Shown here: positions 49,482 through 58,604 of the stretch, piece after piece | How the letters are laid out: the number at the start of each line of letters is the position of its first letter | Numbering within the stretch: the first letter of the stretch is position 1 | Origin: Clostridiales bacterium | GTDB lineage: Bacteria > Bacillota > Clostridia > Oscillospirales > Oscillospiraceae | Length of the DNA: 64,000 bases | NCBI GenBank assembly: GCA_022775085.1 | Contig: JALFJQ010000039.1 | Location: 1 to 64,000 of the forward strand | Reading direction: 5' to 3' | Position numbers and translations under genes: made by a program | The notes under the pieces: generated by a model | Told to the model about the DNA's origin: nothing | The model's database searches: none | Seen by the model: the letters and a program-made list of their open reading frames with translations, nothing else

Positions 49482-51656
49482 ATGGAACCAATCAAAATCG
49501 CCCTTGCGGGCAATCCCAACTGTGGAAAAACCACATTATTCAACATTTTAACCGGATCCAACCAGTACGTGGGCAACTGGCCCGGCGTCACGGTGGAGAA
49601 GAAGGAGGGCACTCTGAAGGGCCACCCGGATGTGGTGATCCAGGACTTGCCTGGCATCTACTCCCTGTCCCCCTACTCCCCGGAGGAGCTGGTGACCCGA
49701 ACCTATCTGGTGGAGGATCACCCCGACGCGATTCTGAATATCGTGGACGGCACCAACATTGAGCGCAACCTCTACCTTTCTACCCAGCTGATGGATCTGG
49801 GTCATCCGGTGGTGCTGGCGGTGAACATGATCGATCTGGTGCGGAAAAACGGCGATGCCATCGACCTTGAGAGGCTGGGCAAGGCCCTGGGCTGTCCCTG
49901 CATCGAGATCAGCGCCCTGAAAGGGGAGGGGTGTCTCGTTGCGGCGGAAAAGGCGGTGGAGCTGGCAAGAAACCACACCCACGGTGACCGGCCCCATGTG
50001 TTCGGCGGCAGCGTGGAGCACGCATTGGCTCACATCGAGGAATCCATCGAGGGCCGGGTGAAGGAGAACTACCTTCGCTGGTACGCCATCAAGCTTTTCG
50101 AGCGGGACGAGATGGTGCAAAAGGAGTTAAATCTGCCGGAAGACCTGATGGCCCATCTGGAAAAGCATATTGCCGACTGTGAGCGGGAGCTGGAGGACGA
50201 TGCGGAATCCATCATCGCCGACCAGCGCTACACCTACATCGAATCCGTCATCCGCAAAGCGGTACAGAAAAAGGCCCCCAAGCACGCCCTGTCTCTGTCC
50301 GACAAAATCGACCGCATTGTGACAGACCGGGTACTGGCACTGCCGATTTTTGCCCTGGTCATGTTCACTATGTACGCCATCGCCATGGGCAGCTTTCCCT
50401 TCTCTATTGGCACCATCGGCACGGACTGGGCCAACGATGTGCTGTTTGGGGAGTGGATCCCCAATCTGCTGGACAGCGTGCTGACCGCACTGGGCGTCAG
50501 CGGATGGCTCTATGGCCTGGTGATGGACGGCATTTTGGCAGGCGTCGGCGCGGTGCTGGGCTTTGTGCCTCAGATTCTGGTGCTTTCCTTCCTGCTGTCC
50601 ATTCTGGAGGACGTGGGCTATATGTCCCGGGTGGCCTTCATTATGGACCGGCTTCTGCGCAGATTCGGACTGTCCGGCAAATCCATCATCCCCATGCTGG
50701 TGGCCACAGGCTGCGGCGTGCCGGGGATTCTGGCATCGCGCACCATCGAGCAGGAAAATGACCGGAAGATCACCGTCATGACCACGGGCTTCATCCCCTG
50801 CGGTGCGAAAATGCCCATCATCGGCCTGTTTGCCGGTGCGGTGTTCGGCAATTCCCCGCTGGTGGCGGTGTCGGCCTTCTTCATCGGCATCGCGGCGGTG
50901 ACCATCTCCGGCGTAATCCTCAAAAAATTCAGGACCTTCGCGGGTAAGCCCGCCCCCTTCGTCATGGAGCTGCCGGCCTACCATCTGCCCTCCGCCCGGA
51001 ACGTTCTGCGTGCCACCTGTGACCGGGGGATGGACTTTGTGAAGCGGGCCACTACAATCGTCCTGCTCAGCTCCATCGTGCTGTGGTTCCTCAAGGGCTA
51101 CGGCTTCGCCGGCGGCAGCTTCGGAGCGGTGGAGGACAGCAACCTGTCCCTGCTGGCTGACATTGGACGGATGTTTGCCTGGATCTTCTACCCCCTGGGC
51201 TGGTCGGGAGACATGGCCTGGAAGGCAACCGTTGCCACCGCTACGGGGCTGATCGCCAAGGAACAGGTGGTCATGACCTTCGGCACATTGTACCACTTCG
51301 CCGGGGACCTGAGCGAAACCGGCAGCGAAATCTGGCAGCTCATCGCGGCAGATTTCGGCCCCGTCCGGGCTTACAGCTTCATGATCTTTAATCTGCTGTG
51401 CGCCCCCTGCTTTGCCGCTATCGGCGCCATCCGCCGGGAGATGGGCAGCCGCAAGTGGACTCTGATCACGGTGGGCTATATGTGCGGCTTTGCCTACGTC
51501 ATTTCCCTCATCGTCTACCAGCTGGTGGGCCTGTTGACGGGAGAGGCCAGCTTTGGCATCCTGACCGTTGCCGCACTGGCGGCGCTGGCGGGACTTACTT
51601 ATCTGGTCGTTCGGAAAAACAAGTATGCGGATACCAACGTCCGCATTGGCGTATAA
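49482..51656 (+). CDS. feoB: ferrous iron transport protein B
   Basis: 724 residues. Cytosolic G-domain: GNPNCGKTTLFN (G1), DLPGIYSL (G3, DxxG), NMIDL (G4); a helical guanine-dissociation-inhibitor region about 170-270; then a membrane domain with about eight helices including GCGVPGILASRTI and CGAKMPIIGLFAG. Transports Fe(II) across the membrane. AAGGAAGG before ATG. Followed by a small Cys-rich partner. Confidence 0.97.
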   Translation: MEPIKIALAGNPNCGKTTLFNILTGSNQYVGNWPGVTVEKKEGTLKGHPDVVIQDLPGIYSLSPYSPEELVTRTYLVEDHPDAILNIVDGTNIERNLYLSTQLMDLGHPVVLAVNMIDLVRKNGDAIDLERLGKALGCPCIEISALKGEGCLVAAEKAVELARNHTHGDRPHVFGGSVEHALAHIEESIEGRVKENYLRWYAIKLFERDEMVQKELNLPEDLMAHLEKHIADCERELEDDAESIIADQRYTYIESVIRKAVQKKAPKHALSLSDKIDRIVTDRVLALPIFALVMFTMYAIAMGSFPFSIGTIGTDWANDVLFGEWIPNLLDSVLTALGVSGWLYGLVMDGILAGVGAVLGFVPQILVLSFLLSILEDVGYMSRVAFIMDRLLRRFGLSGKSIIPMLVATGCGVPGILASRTIEQENDRKITVMTTGFIPCGAKMPIIGLFAGAVFGNSPLVAVSAFFIGIAAVTISGVILKKFRTFAGKPAPFVMELPAYHLPSARNVLRATCDRGMDFVKRATTIVLLSSIVLWFLKGYGFAGGSFGAVEDSNLSLLADIGRMFAWIFYPLGWSGDMAWKATVATATGLIAKEQVVMTFGTLYHFAGDLSETGSEIWQLIAADFGPVRAYSFMIFNLLCAPCFAAIGAIRREMGSRKWTLITVGYMCGFAYVISLIVYQLVGLLTGEASFGILTVAALAALAGLTYLVVRKNKYADTNVRIGV

Positions 51657-51665
51657 GGAGAGAAT

Positions 51666-51809
51666 ATGGGAGATTTTATTGTATTGGCGGTTCTGGCGGC
51701 TGCGGTTTGCATGGCTGTCATCAAACTGCGTAAGGATAAAAAAAGCGGCTGCTGCGGCAACTGCGGCGGCTGCAACGGGTGTTGCTCCCATAAACGGGGT
51801 GATGTATGA
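51666..51809 (+). CDS. FeoB-associated Cys-rich membrane protein
   Basis: 47 residues: one hydrophobic helix (FIVLAVLAAAVCMAVI), a basic stretch, then GCCGNCGGCNGCC with many Cys. This size, layout and place directly after feoB match the FeoB-associated Cys-rich family, thought to act like FeoC or to bind iron. AAGGAG upstream of ATG, nine bases after the feoB stop. Shorter than usual ORF cut-offs. Confidence 0.9.
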   Translation: MGDFIVLAVLAAAVCMAVIKLRKDKKSGCCGNCGGCNGCCSHKRGDV

Positions 51810-51815
51810 TAGAGG

Positions 51816-51850
51816 AAATGGACTTCGCCGTGAGGGCGGAGTCCATTTTT
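51816..51850 (+). terminator. feo operon terminator
   Basis: AAATGGACTTCGCC/GGGCGGAGTCCATTT hairpin with T5 on the plus strand; converges with the gene at 51852-52028. Confidence 0.85.
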
Positions 51851-51851
51851 G

Positions 51852-52028
51852 CTAGTCATCTTCATCATTAGGCCATCCGGAAATCATATGAAGTTCTCCC
51901 GAATCCATGTCCATTGCCATAGTATCTCCCATTCGCATCATTAGCTCACCATCGGAGTTTATTGCCATGGCATCAGAAAGAACGTGCGCGAAATCACCGT
52001 CATCATAGTCGTAAAAATGCCTATTCAT
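51852..52028 (-). CDS. small acidic partner of the nucleotidyltransferase-like gene
   Basis: 58 residues, strongly acidic and Met-rich: FYDYDDGDFAHVLSDAMAI, then LMMRMGDTMAMDMDSGELHM. SDAMAI, GDTMAM and repeated MD/GEL units look like a small internal repeat. ATG at 52028 overlaps the upstream stop (ATGA), and GGGGGTGG lies before it. No family recognised by name. Acidity and coupling suggest it binds or modulates the upstream protein. Confidence 0.7.
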   Translation of the reverse strand: MNRHFYDYDDGDFAHVLSDAMAINSDGELMMRMGDTMAMDMDSGELHMISGWPNDEDD

Positions 52029-52690
52029 GAAAACCACCCCCAATGTTTTATGGAATTATATACATTATTGACTGCTTCAATGTAACACACAAAGGATGGA
52101 TGATCTAAAACGTTCCGAGATAAGTATTGATTTTTCAGATTCAGATATTGTTGTCGTACAAGTTCCCATTTCCCGGCCTTTTTTATAGCATCTGCTTTTC
52201 TCTTTAGCTTTGCAGAGTGAGGGGCCTTGTTCCAAAAATACCGATCAAAGTAGACGAATCCAGTTTTCTCATGAATTAACCTGTAATAATTATCCGTTTC
52301 ATCTCTGAACGTAATACATACATCTATCGAAAAGCCGGTTCTGTTTCCGTTACGGATATATATCCGTTTTGTTGTTAGGACGGATTTGGAATCTTCGCAA
52401 GCAGATAGATCGTGGGCAAGCAGCGATTTGTTAAAAGCTTTTGTAACACATTCTTTGAGGTGTTGACAATCATAAAAATCCTCGCATTTCACGATTTCTA
52501 AATTGTAATCCAAATCGACAGGATTACTGGCGTTCTGCGTGATAAGATTTCGTGCGCCGCTGCCAACCAGATAGAAATTCGCACCTATCTGATGATCTTC
52601 TTTTAGGGTATGGCATAAATCCTGCATGATTTCCCCTGATAATGCCCTGATTTCGTGCAGAAACTCCGTATCATCGATATAGTGATACAT
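52025..52690 (-). CDS. nucleotidyltransferase-like protein
   Basis: 221 residues. FYLVGSGARNLIT followed by VDLDYNLEI gives the GS...DxD pattern of the DNA polymerase beta-like nucleotidyltransferase fold; a third acidic residue may lie in SIDVCITF. The rest is helical and basic (KLKRKADAIKKAGKW). Function unknown: nucleic-acid, protein or small-molecule nucleotidylation are all possible. Notably AT-rich versus feoB and smc on either side, implying recent acquisition. Strong promoter upstream with palindromes at the expected transcription start. Confidence 0.75.
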   Translation of the reverse strand: MYHYIDDTEFLHEIRALSGEIMQDLCHTLKEDHQIGANFYLVGSGARNLITQNASNPVDLDYNLEIVKCEDFYDCQHLKECVTKAFNKSLLAHDLSACEDSKSVLTTKRIYIRNGNRTGFSIDVCITFRDETDNYYRLIHEKTGFVYFDRYFWNKAPHSAKLKRKADAIKKAGKWELVRQQYLNLKNQYLSRNVLDHPSFVCYIEAVNNVYNSIKHWGWFS

Positions 52691-52719
52691 ACTCTTCTCC
52701 TTTCATACCCAATCCGCCC

Positions 52720-52739
52720 ATTTTGGATAAAACCAAAAT
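52720..52739. promoter_or_regulatory. operator-like palindrome at the NTase transcription start
   Basis: ATTTTGG-ATAAAA-CCAAAAT: 7-bp perfect arms, 6-base spacer, starting seven bases downstream of the -10, where binding would block initiation. Confidence 0.55.
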
Positions 52740-52745
52740 CATGTT

Positions 52746-52774
52746 ATTATATAGGTGTTATTCTCAATTGTCAA
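52746..52774 (-). promoter_or_regulatory. promoter of the NTase-like gene
   Basis: Minus strand TTGACA (52769-52774), 17 bases, TATAAT (52746-52751): a consensus match at all twelve positions. Confidence 0.9.
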
Positions 52775-52811
52775 CAGTTTTCGGAATAAATCTGTTGTAT
52801 TCTGAAAACTG
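52775..52811. repeat. 37-bp inverted repeat between divergent promoters
   Basis: CAGTTTTCGGAATA (52775-52788) and TATTCTGAAAACTG (52798-52811): 14-bp arms with one mismatch, 9-base spacer, abutting the -35 of the NTase promoter. Could bind a regulator or mark a recombination site. Confidence 0.7.
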
Positions 52812-52846
52812 AATAACCATTTTAATTAACACCGGGAAAGAAAAGC

Positions 52847-52875
52847 TTGCAATTACCGCCTCTTTCGACTATAAT
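52847..52875 (+). promoter_or_regulatory. promoter of smc
   Basis: TTGCAA, 17-base spacer, TATAAT; 35 bases before the smc GTG. Confidence 0.85.
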
Positions 52876-52910
52876 AAACTGAATTATAATCTTTTGGACG
52901 AGGTTACGCT

Positions 52911-55900
52911 GTGTATTTAAAATCACTGGAACTACAGGGCTTCAAGTCCTTCCCGGATAAGACGCTGATCCGCTTTGGCGACGACATCACCGCCATTGTC
53001 GGCCCCAACGGCTCCGGCAAATCGAATATCTCCGATGCCATCCTCTGGGTACTGGGGGAGCAGAGCTCCAAGTCCCTGCGGGGCGCCAAGATGGAGGACG
53101 TGATTTTCGGCGGCACCCAGAAGCGCAGTGCCGTGGGCTTTGCCGAGGCCACGCTGACACTGGACAACACCGACCGGGCGCTGGCCTACGATGCCGACGA
53201 GGTCATGATTACCCGCCGGTATTACCGCTCCGGCGACGGCGAATACTATATCAATAAGCAGTCCGCCCGGCTCCGGGACATTAACGAGCTGTTCATGGAC
53301 ACGGGCCTTGGCAAGGAGGGCTACTCCAACATCGGTCAGGGCCGCATCGACGAAATTCTCTCCCTGAAAAGCGGCGACCGCCGGGAAATTTTCGAGGAGG
53401 CCGCCGGTATCTCCAAGTACCGCCACCGCAAGGAGGAGACGGAGCGGAAGCTGGCAGCCACCGAGGACAACCTCCTTCGCATCGGGGACAAGGTCTCCGA
53501 ACTGGAATTGCAGCTGGAACCGCTGAAAGTGCAGTCGGAAAAGGCAAAAAAATATCTGGAGCTCAAGGACGAGCTGAAAGGCGTGGAGGTTGCCGTCTGG
53601 CTGGATACGCTGGACAAGCTGTCCGCCGCCGCCAAGAAGGCCGAGGCGGACTATGCCTCCGCTTCCTTTGTCTTGCAGCAGGCTCACGACGATCTGGATT
53701 CCCTCTACCGGCAGGCGGAGGAATTGGGAAAGACGCTCCATGACCGGGACGGGGAGCTGGAAACCGTCCGGCTGAAAGCCAATATGTTGTCCGCTACCCA
53801 CCAGCAGCTGGATGGCCAAATGGCGGTTTTGCAGGGCAACATGGACAATAACCGCTCCAACATCGCCCGGATTGAGGAAGAACTGAAGGGTCAGGAGGAT
53901 CGCAGCGGCGGCATCTCCGCCCAGATCCAGCAGACCGAGCAGCGGGTCAGGGAAATTGAGGGAAAGCTGGAAGAAAAACGGGCGGAACTGAATCAATGCC
54001 AGCAGGAACTGACAGCCCTCACCGCCAGCGCCCAGGGCATCACCAGGCAGTATCTGGAACTTCGCGGGAAAGAATCCACCCTTGCGGCGGAGATTGCCGG
54101 GGCAGAAGCGGACGTGCGGGGCCTGGAAGAGAGCATGGTGCAGTCCAGAAGCCGCTTAGAGCAGCTGGACGGCGACCTGTCTGCCGGCAGTGCCCGCCGG
54201 CACGAGGCCCAGACCAATCTGGATGCCTGCCGTCAGGAATTGAAGGCGGCCCGGGAAAACGTCACCGCCGCACACAACACCATTTCCGGCTACACCCTGC
54301 GCCAGACCACCCGGGTAAAGCGCCGGGAGGAGCTGGAAGAAAAACAAAGAGATTTAGCCAGAACCCTCGATTCTGTGGCAGCGAAAATCAAGGTTTTCCG
54401 GGCTATGGAGCGGGATTTTGAAAGCTATAACAAGGCCGTCCGCATGGTCATGCAGGAGGCCCAACGGGGCGCTTTGCGGAATATCCACGGGCCCGTGTCC
54501 CGACTGATTCGCACCGAGGACAGCTTCACCGTGGCGGTGGAGATCGCCCTGGGCGCGGCTATGCAGCAAATTGTGGTCGGCAATGAGTCCGACGGCAAGG
54601 CGGCCATTTCCTACCTGAAACGCACCGGCGGCGGACGGGCCACCTTCCTGCCCCTGAGCAGCATTCAGGGCAGGATTTTACAGGAAAATGGCCTTGAAAA
54701 CTGTCGGGGGTTTGTGGGAATCGCCTCCGAATTGGTGAAAACTGACGAAAAGTACCGCCAGATTATAGATAATCTGCTGGGCCGCACCGTCATCGTGCAG
54801 GACATGGACGCGGCAATCAATATGTCCCAGAAGTACCGCAGCCGGTTTAAGATCGTGACCCTTGACGGTCAGGTCATGAACCCCGGCGGCTCTATGACCG
54901 GCGGTTCCGTCAATAAGGATGCTGGCATCCTGTCCCGGGCCAATGAGCTGGAAAAGCTTTCCTTGCAGGAAAAGAACTTACAGGAGCAGCGGCAGATTCT
55001 GGAGGCGGACTTAGGGGAAGCCCGCCGTCAGTGCGATCAGGTGGAGTTCCAGATTTCCGCCGCGAAGGATCAGCTCCGGGAAGCGGAGGATCAGGTGCTC
55101 CGGCTGGAAGGACTGGAAAAACAGCACGAGATTCTCCTGAACGCCATCGTGGAGGCGGAAACCTCCGCCCGCCGGGAGCGGGAATCTCTCAATGAACGAA
55201 ACCGTACCGACCGGGAGCGCTACAGCGCCCAGCAGGCGAAAATTCAGGTATACAACCGGGAATTGGCGGAAACCCGTGAAAAGCTGAACGCTTTGGAAGG
55301 CAGCCAGACCGAGACTGCCAATGAAAACGCCGCGATCTCCGACCGTATGACGGCCCTGAAAACCGAGGAAGCCGCCTTGGAGGCCGAACGCTCCACGGCC
55401 CTGTCCCACATTGGTGACCTGAAACAGCTTCAGGGAGCCATGGAGGGCGACCGGGAGAAAAAACTGGCCCTGATGGACTCTATCCGGCAGGACAACGCCC
55501 GGCTGGAAGGGGAGATTGCGGAACTCAAACAGCGGCAGGCCGACAACGACGCGGAAAGCGCCGCCATGAATGAAAAGGTGCAGGCGGTGCTGGAAAGCCG
55601 CGCCGCCGCCGAGGCCGCGAAAACCAAGGCCGAGCGGGACGCACAGGAAAAGAATAAGGACATTCTGAACATGGAGCGGGCCTGCGCATTGCTGGAACAG
55701 AAGAAGGTCACCTCCTCCATGGAGGAGCGGCAGATCATCGATAAGCTCTGGGATACCTACGAGCTGACCCCCGGCACTGCCCCGGAATTTAGAGGTGAGA
55801 TCGAGAACGTCACCGCCGGAAACCGCCGGGCTTCCGAACTGAAACGGAAGATTGCTGCCTTAGGTACGCCGAACCTTGGGGCTATTGAGGAATACACCCG

Positions 55901-56483
55901 GGTCAATGAGCGCTATACCTATCTTGCCCAGCAGCGGGACGACGTTCTGAACTCCAAGCGGGAGCTGGAGAGCATCATCCGGGACATCACCGCGGAAATG
56001 ACTACGATTTTTGTCACGGAATTTACAAAAATTGACCACTATTTCAGCCAGACCTTTGAAGAAATGTTCGGCGGCGGCAAGGGCCAGCTGATTCTCGAAG
56101 ACCCGGAGAACCCCTTAACCTGCGGCATTGAGATCCGGGTGCAGCCCCCCGGAAAGCAGGTCAAGACCATCACGCTGCTCTCCGGCGGCGAGAAGGCCTT
56201 CGTGGCAACGGCCCTGTACTTTGCCATCCTGAAGGTGCGGCCCACGCCCTTCTGTCTGCTGGACGAGATCGACGCGGCGCTGGATGACCGGAACGTGGAG
56301 CGGTTCGCAAGCTACCTGCACAATCTGTCGAAGAACACCCAGTTCATCGTCATCACCCACCGCCGGGGCACCATGGAGGCCTCCGATGTGCTCTACGGCG
56401 TGACCATGCAGGAGCAGGGCGTGAGCAAGCTGCTGCGGCTGGACCTCAACCAGATGGAAGAATATTTGGGCATTGTGGAGTAA
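52911..56483 (+). CDS. smc: chromosome segregation protein SMC
   Basis: 1190 residues. ATPase head: Walker A GPNGSGKSNI (about 32) at the N-terminus, signature LLSGGEKAF (about 1089) and Walker B CLLDEIDAALDD (about 1114) at the C-terminus; two long coiled coils (about 170-490 and 680-1000); hinge about 510-650 with GAMQQIVVGNES and GGSMTGGSVN. Condenses and segregates the chromosome with ScpA/ScpB. Starts at GTG after GAGG. A repeat element separates it from ftsY. Confidence 0.98.
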   Translation: MYLKSLELQGFKSFPDKTLIRFGDDITAIVGPNGSGKSNISDAILWVLGEQSSKSLRGAKMEDVIFGGTQKRSAVGFAEATLTLDNTDRALAYDADEVMITRRYYRSGDGEYYINKQSARLRDINELFMDTGLGKEGYSNIGQGRIDEILSLKSGDRREIFEEAAGISKYRHRKEETERKLAATEDNLLRIGDKVSELELQLEPLKVQSEKAKKYLELKDELKGVEVAVWLDTLDKLSAAAKKAEADYASASFVLQQAHDDLDSLYRQAEELGKTLHDRDGELETVRLKANMLSATHQQLDGQMAVLQGNMDNNRSNIARIEEELKGQEDRSGGISAQIQQTEQRVREIEGKLEEKRAELNQCQQELTALTASAQGITRQYLELRGKESTLAAEIAGAEADVRGLEESMVQSRSRLEQLDGDLSAGSARRHEAQTNLDACRQELKAARENVTAAHNTISGYTLRQTTRVKRREELEEKQRDLARTLDSVAAKIKVFRAMERDFESYNKAVRMVMQEAQRGALRNIHGPVSRLIRTEDSFTVAVEIALGAAMQQIVVGNESDGKAAISYLKRTGGGRATFLPLSSIQGRILQENGLENCRGFVGIASELVKTDEKYRQIIDNLLGRTVIVQDMDAAINMSQKYRSRFKIVTLDGQVMNPGGSMTGGSVNKDAGILSRANELEKLSLQEKNLQEQRQILEADLGEARRQCDQVEFQISAAKDQLREAEDQVLRLEGLEKQHEILLNAIVEAETSARRERESLNERNRTDRERYSAQQAKIQVYNRELAETREKLNALEGSQTETANENAAISDRMTALKTEEAALEAERSTALSHIGDLKQLQGAMEGDREKKLALMDSIRQDNARLEGEIAELKQRQADNDAESAAMNEKVQAVLESRAAAEAAKTKAERDAQEKNKDILNMERACALLEQKKVTSSMEERQIIDKLWDTYELTPGTAPEFRGEIENVTAGNRRASELKRKIAALGTPNLGAIEEYTRVNERYTYLAQQRDDVLNSKRELESIIRDITAEMTTIFVTEFTKIDHYFSQTFEEMFGGGKGQLILEDPENPLTCGIEIRVQPPGKQVKTITLLSGGEKAFVATALYFAILKVRPTPFCLLDEIDAALDDRNVERFASYLHNLSKNTQFIVITHRRGTMEASDVLYGVTMQEQGVSKLLRLDLNQMEEYLGIVE

Positions 56484-56493
56484 GAGAAATATT

Positions 56494-56603
56494 GTAGGGC
56501 GGGGTCATGACCCCGCCGACCCGCCCCGATTTTTTGACGACCTCGTTGAAAGGAATCTGTTCAAAACCAGAACCTGGTCGGCGCGGTCATAACCGCGCCC
56601 TAC
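56494..56603. repeat. 110-bp inverted-repeat element between smc and ftsY
   Basis: GTAGGGCGGGGTCATGACCC... (56494-56521) is mirrored by a near-identical inverted end (56576-56603). Each arm carries its own palindrome (GGGGTCATGACCCC; GCGGTCATAACCGC). Non-coding. Confidence 0.75.
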
Positions 56604-56632
56604 GGAAAGCATTATTTAGGATTGGAGTAACT

Positions 56633-57538
56633 ATGGGATTTTTTGATAAAATTAAGGAAGGCCTCGCAAAGACCCGAGATGCCCTGAGCGATTCTCTGGG
56701 CAGTGTGTTTTCGGGCTTTTCCGAAATTGACGATGATTTTTATGACGAGCTGGAGGAAAGCCTGATTCTGGCGGATCTGGGCGTGGACACGGCCTGCAAG
56801 GCGGTGGAGCGGCTGCGAAAGGCTGTCCGGGAAAAGCGCCTCAAGACCACCGAAGAGGCCAGAACCGCCCTTAAGGAAATTTTAGTGGACATGCTGAACG
56901 TTGGGGACACGGCCCTGAACCTGACCACTGCCCCCAGCGTGGTACTGGTCATTGGCGTCAACGGCGTGGGCAAGACCACCACCATCGGCAAAATTGCCAC
57001 CCAGCTGACCCGGCAGGGGAAGAAGGTGCTGCTGGTGGCGGCGGATACCTTCCGGGCGGCGGCAGCTGACCAGCTGGAAATCTGGGCACAGCGCAGCGGC
57101 GCGGCAATCGTCCGGCAGCACGAGGGTGCAGACCCGGCTTCCGTGGTTTACGACGGCATTCAGGCGGCCCGGGCACGGGATGTGGATGTCATCATCATCG
57201 ACACCGCCGGCCGGCTCCACAACAAAGCCAATCTCATGAATGAGCTGAATAAAATCAGCCGGATCATTGACCGGGAGCTGCCCGATGCGGCCCGGGAGAC
57301 CCTGCTGGTGCTGGACGGCACCACGGGTCAGAACGGCCTGATTCAGGCCAAACAGTTCAAGGAAATCGCGGGAGTCACCGCCATCGCCCTGACCAAGCTG
57401 GACGGCACCGCCAAGGGCGGCATCGTCATCGCCGTGGCGGACGCTTTGCAGATTCCTGTGAAATTTGTGGGCGTGGGGGAGCAGGCAGACGATCTGATGC
57501 CCTTTGAAGCCAAGGATTTTGTGGAGGCGCTGATCTGA
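56633..57538 (+). CDS. ftsY: signal recognition particle receptor FtsY
   Basis: 301 residues. N-terminal helical N domain (FDKIKEGLAKTRDALSDSLG) and the G domain: GVNGVGKTTTIGKIA (G1), AADTFRAAAADQL, DTAGRLHNK (G3), TKLDGTAKGG (G4). Docks SRP-ribosome complexes at the membrane. The short form lacks the acidic A domain of E. coli FtsY. ATG at 56633 follows GGAGTAACT. Confidence 0.97.
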   Translation: MGFFDKIKEGLAKTRDALSDSLGSVFSGFSEIDDDFYDELEESLILADLGVDTACKAVERLRKAVREKRLKTTEEARTALKEILVDMLNVGDTALNLTTAPSVVLVIGVNGVGKTTTIGKIATQLTRQGKKVLLVAADTFRAAAADQLEIWAQRSGAAIVRQHEGADPASVVYDGIQAARARDVDVIIIDTAGRLHNKANLMNELNKISRIIDRELPDAARETLLVLDGTTGQNGLIQAKQFKEIAGVTAIALTKLDGTAKGGIVIAVADALQIPVKFVGVGEQADDLMPFEAKDFVEALI

Positions 57539-58143
57539 TGAAGGTAGTTTTGGCAAGCAAAAATCCCCACAAATTGGTGGAGATCAGTAAAATTACCGAA
57601 AAATTCGGCATGGAGCTGGTGATGGAATCCGATCTCGGCGTGGACATCGACGTGGAGGAAACCGGCACCACTTTTGAGGAAAATTCCTATCTCAAGGCGG
57701 AAGCCGTCATGAAGGCCACGGGCCTGCCCGCATTGGCGGACGACTCCGGCATCGCCGTGGATGCCCTGAATGGCGAACCGGGCATCTACTCCGCCCGGTA
57801 CGGCTTTGACGAAAGCCTGGACGACTGGGGCAGACTCCAGCTGCTGCTGAAAAACACGGAAAACGTCCCCGATGGGCAGCGTCAGGCGAAATTCGTCTGC
57901 GTCATCACCATGGTGACCCCGGAAGGGCAGTGTATTCAGGCCCGTGGAGAAATTCACGGCGAGCTGCTCCGTGCCCCCGCCGGAGAAAACGGCTTTGGCT
58001 ATGATCCCATTTTTTACTATCCTCCCGCCGGTATGACCACTGCGGAAATGGCCCCGGAGGAGAAAAATAAAGTCTCCCACCGGGCCAATGCCCTGCGGGT
58101 GTTCTACGACAAATTAAAGGAGGCTGGCTATGCTGACAAGTAA
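57538..58143 (+). CDS. rdgB: XTP/dITP diphosphatase (RdgB/HAM1)
   Basis: 201 residues. ASKNPHKLVEI at the N-terminus, GTTFEENSYLKA, LADDSGIAVDALNGEPG (catalytic Asp region), GFGYDPIF and ENKVSHRANAL. Clears non-canonical purine nucleotides. Its ATG shares one base with the ftsY TGA. Confidence 0.97.
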   Translation: MKVVLASKNPHKLVEISKITEKFGMELVMESDLGVDIDVEETGTTFEENSYLKAEAVMKATGLPALADDSGIAVDALNGEPGIYSARYGFDESLDDWGRLQLLLKNTENVPDGQRQAKFVCVITMVTPEGQCIQARGEIHGELLRAPAGENGFGYDPIFYYPPAGMTTAEMAPEEKNKVSHRANALRVFYDKLKEAGYADK

Positions 58144-58600
58144 ACAGCGCGCGGAACTTCGCGCTCAGGCCAATACCCTGGAAACCACCCTGATGGTGGG
58201 CAAGGACGGCGTGACGGAAGCGGTGGCAGCGGAAGCTGACCGACTGCTCACCGCGAGAGAATTGGTAAAGGGCAAGGTGCTGGAAACCGCCCTCATGTCC
58301 CCCCGGGAGGTGTCCGATGCCCTGTGCCAGGTCACGGGAGCCGAGGGTATCGCCTGTGTGGGCAACAAATTCGTCATCTGGCGGTTCTCCGAAAAATGTC
58401 AGGAGGCCCGGAACCAGACGGGACGGGCCAAGCGGAAGGAGACCCCGAAATCCAAAGCTGACCCCGTGGGCAAGGGTGTCCGCGCCCGCCGGGCCGCTGC
58501 CAGAAAGGTGCGGGAGCAGCGCAATCAGTATTTCAAAGAACAGGCCATCGAAAAGTCCATCGAGCGCAGCCGGGAAAAGCGGCTGCGGGGCGGGGACTGA
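58130..58600 (+). CDS. yhbY: YhbY-family RNA-binding protein with extended basic tail
   Basis: 156 residues. N-terminal CRS1/YhbY domain (LTSKQRAELRAQANTL, LMVGKDGVTEAV) ending IVIWRF-like FVIWRFSEK; the last 60 residues are a Lys/Arg-rich tail absent from short YhbY proteins. Binds the pre-50S subunit in assembly. Overlaps rdgB by 14 bases. Confidence 0.9.
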   Translation: MLTSKQRAELRAQANTLETTLMVGKDGVTEAVAAEADRLLTARELVKGKVLETALMSPREVSDALCQVTGAEGIACVGNKFVIWRFSEKCQEARNQTGRAKRKETPKSKADPVGKGVRARRAAARKVREQRNQYFKEQAIEKSIERSREKRLRGGD

Positions 58601-58604
58601 GCCA

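Noticed and set aside
50127-51791. 554-codon minus-strand open frame
   Set aside because: Antisense to feoB, His/Gln/Gly-rich shadow composition.
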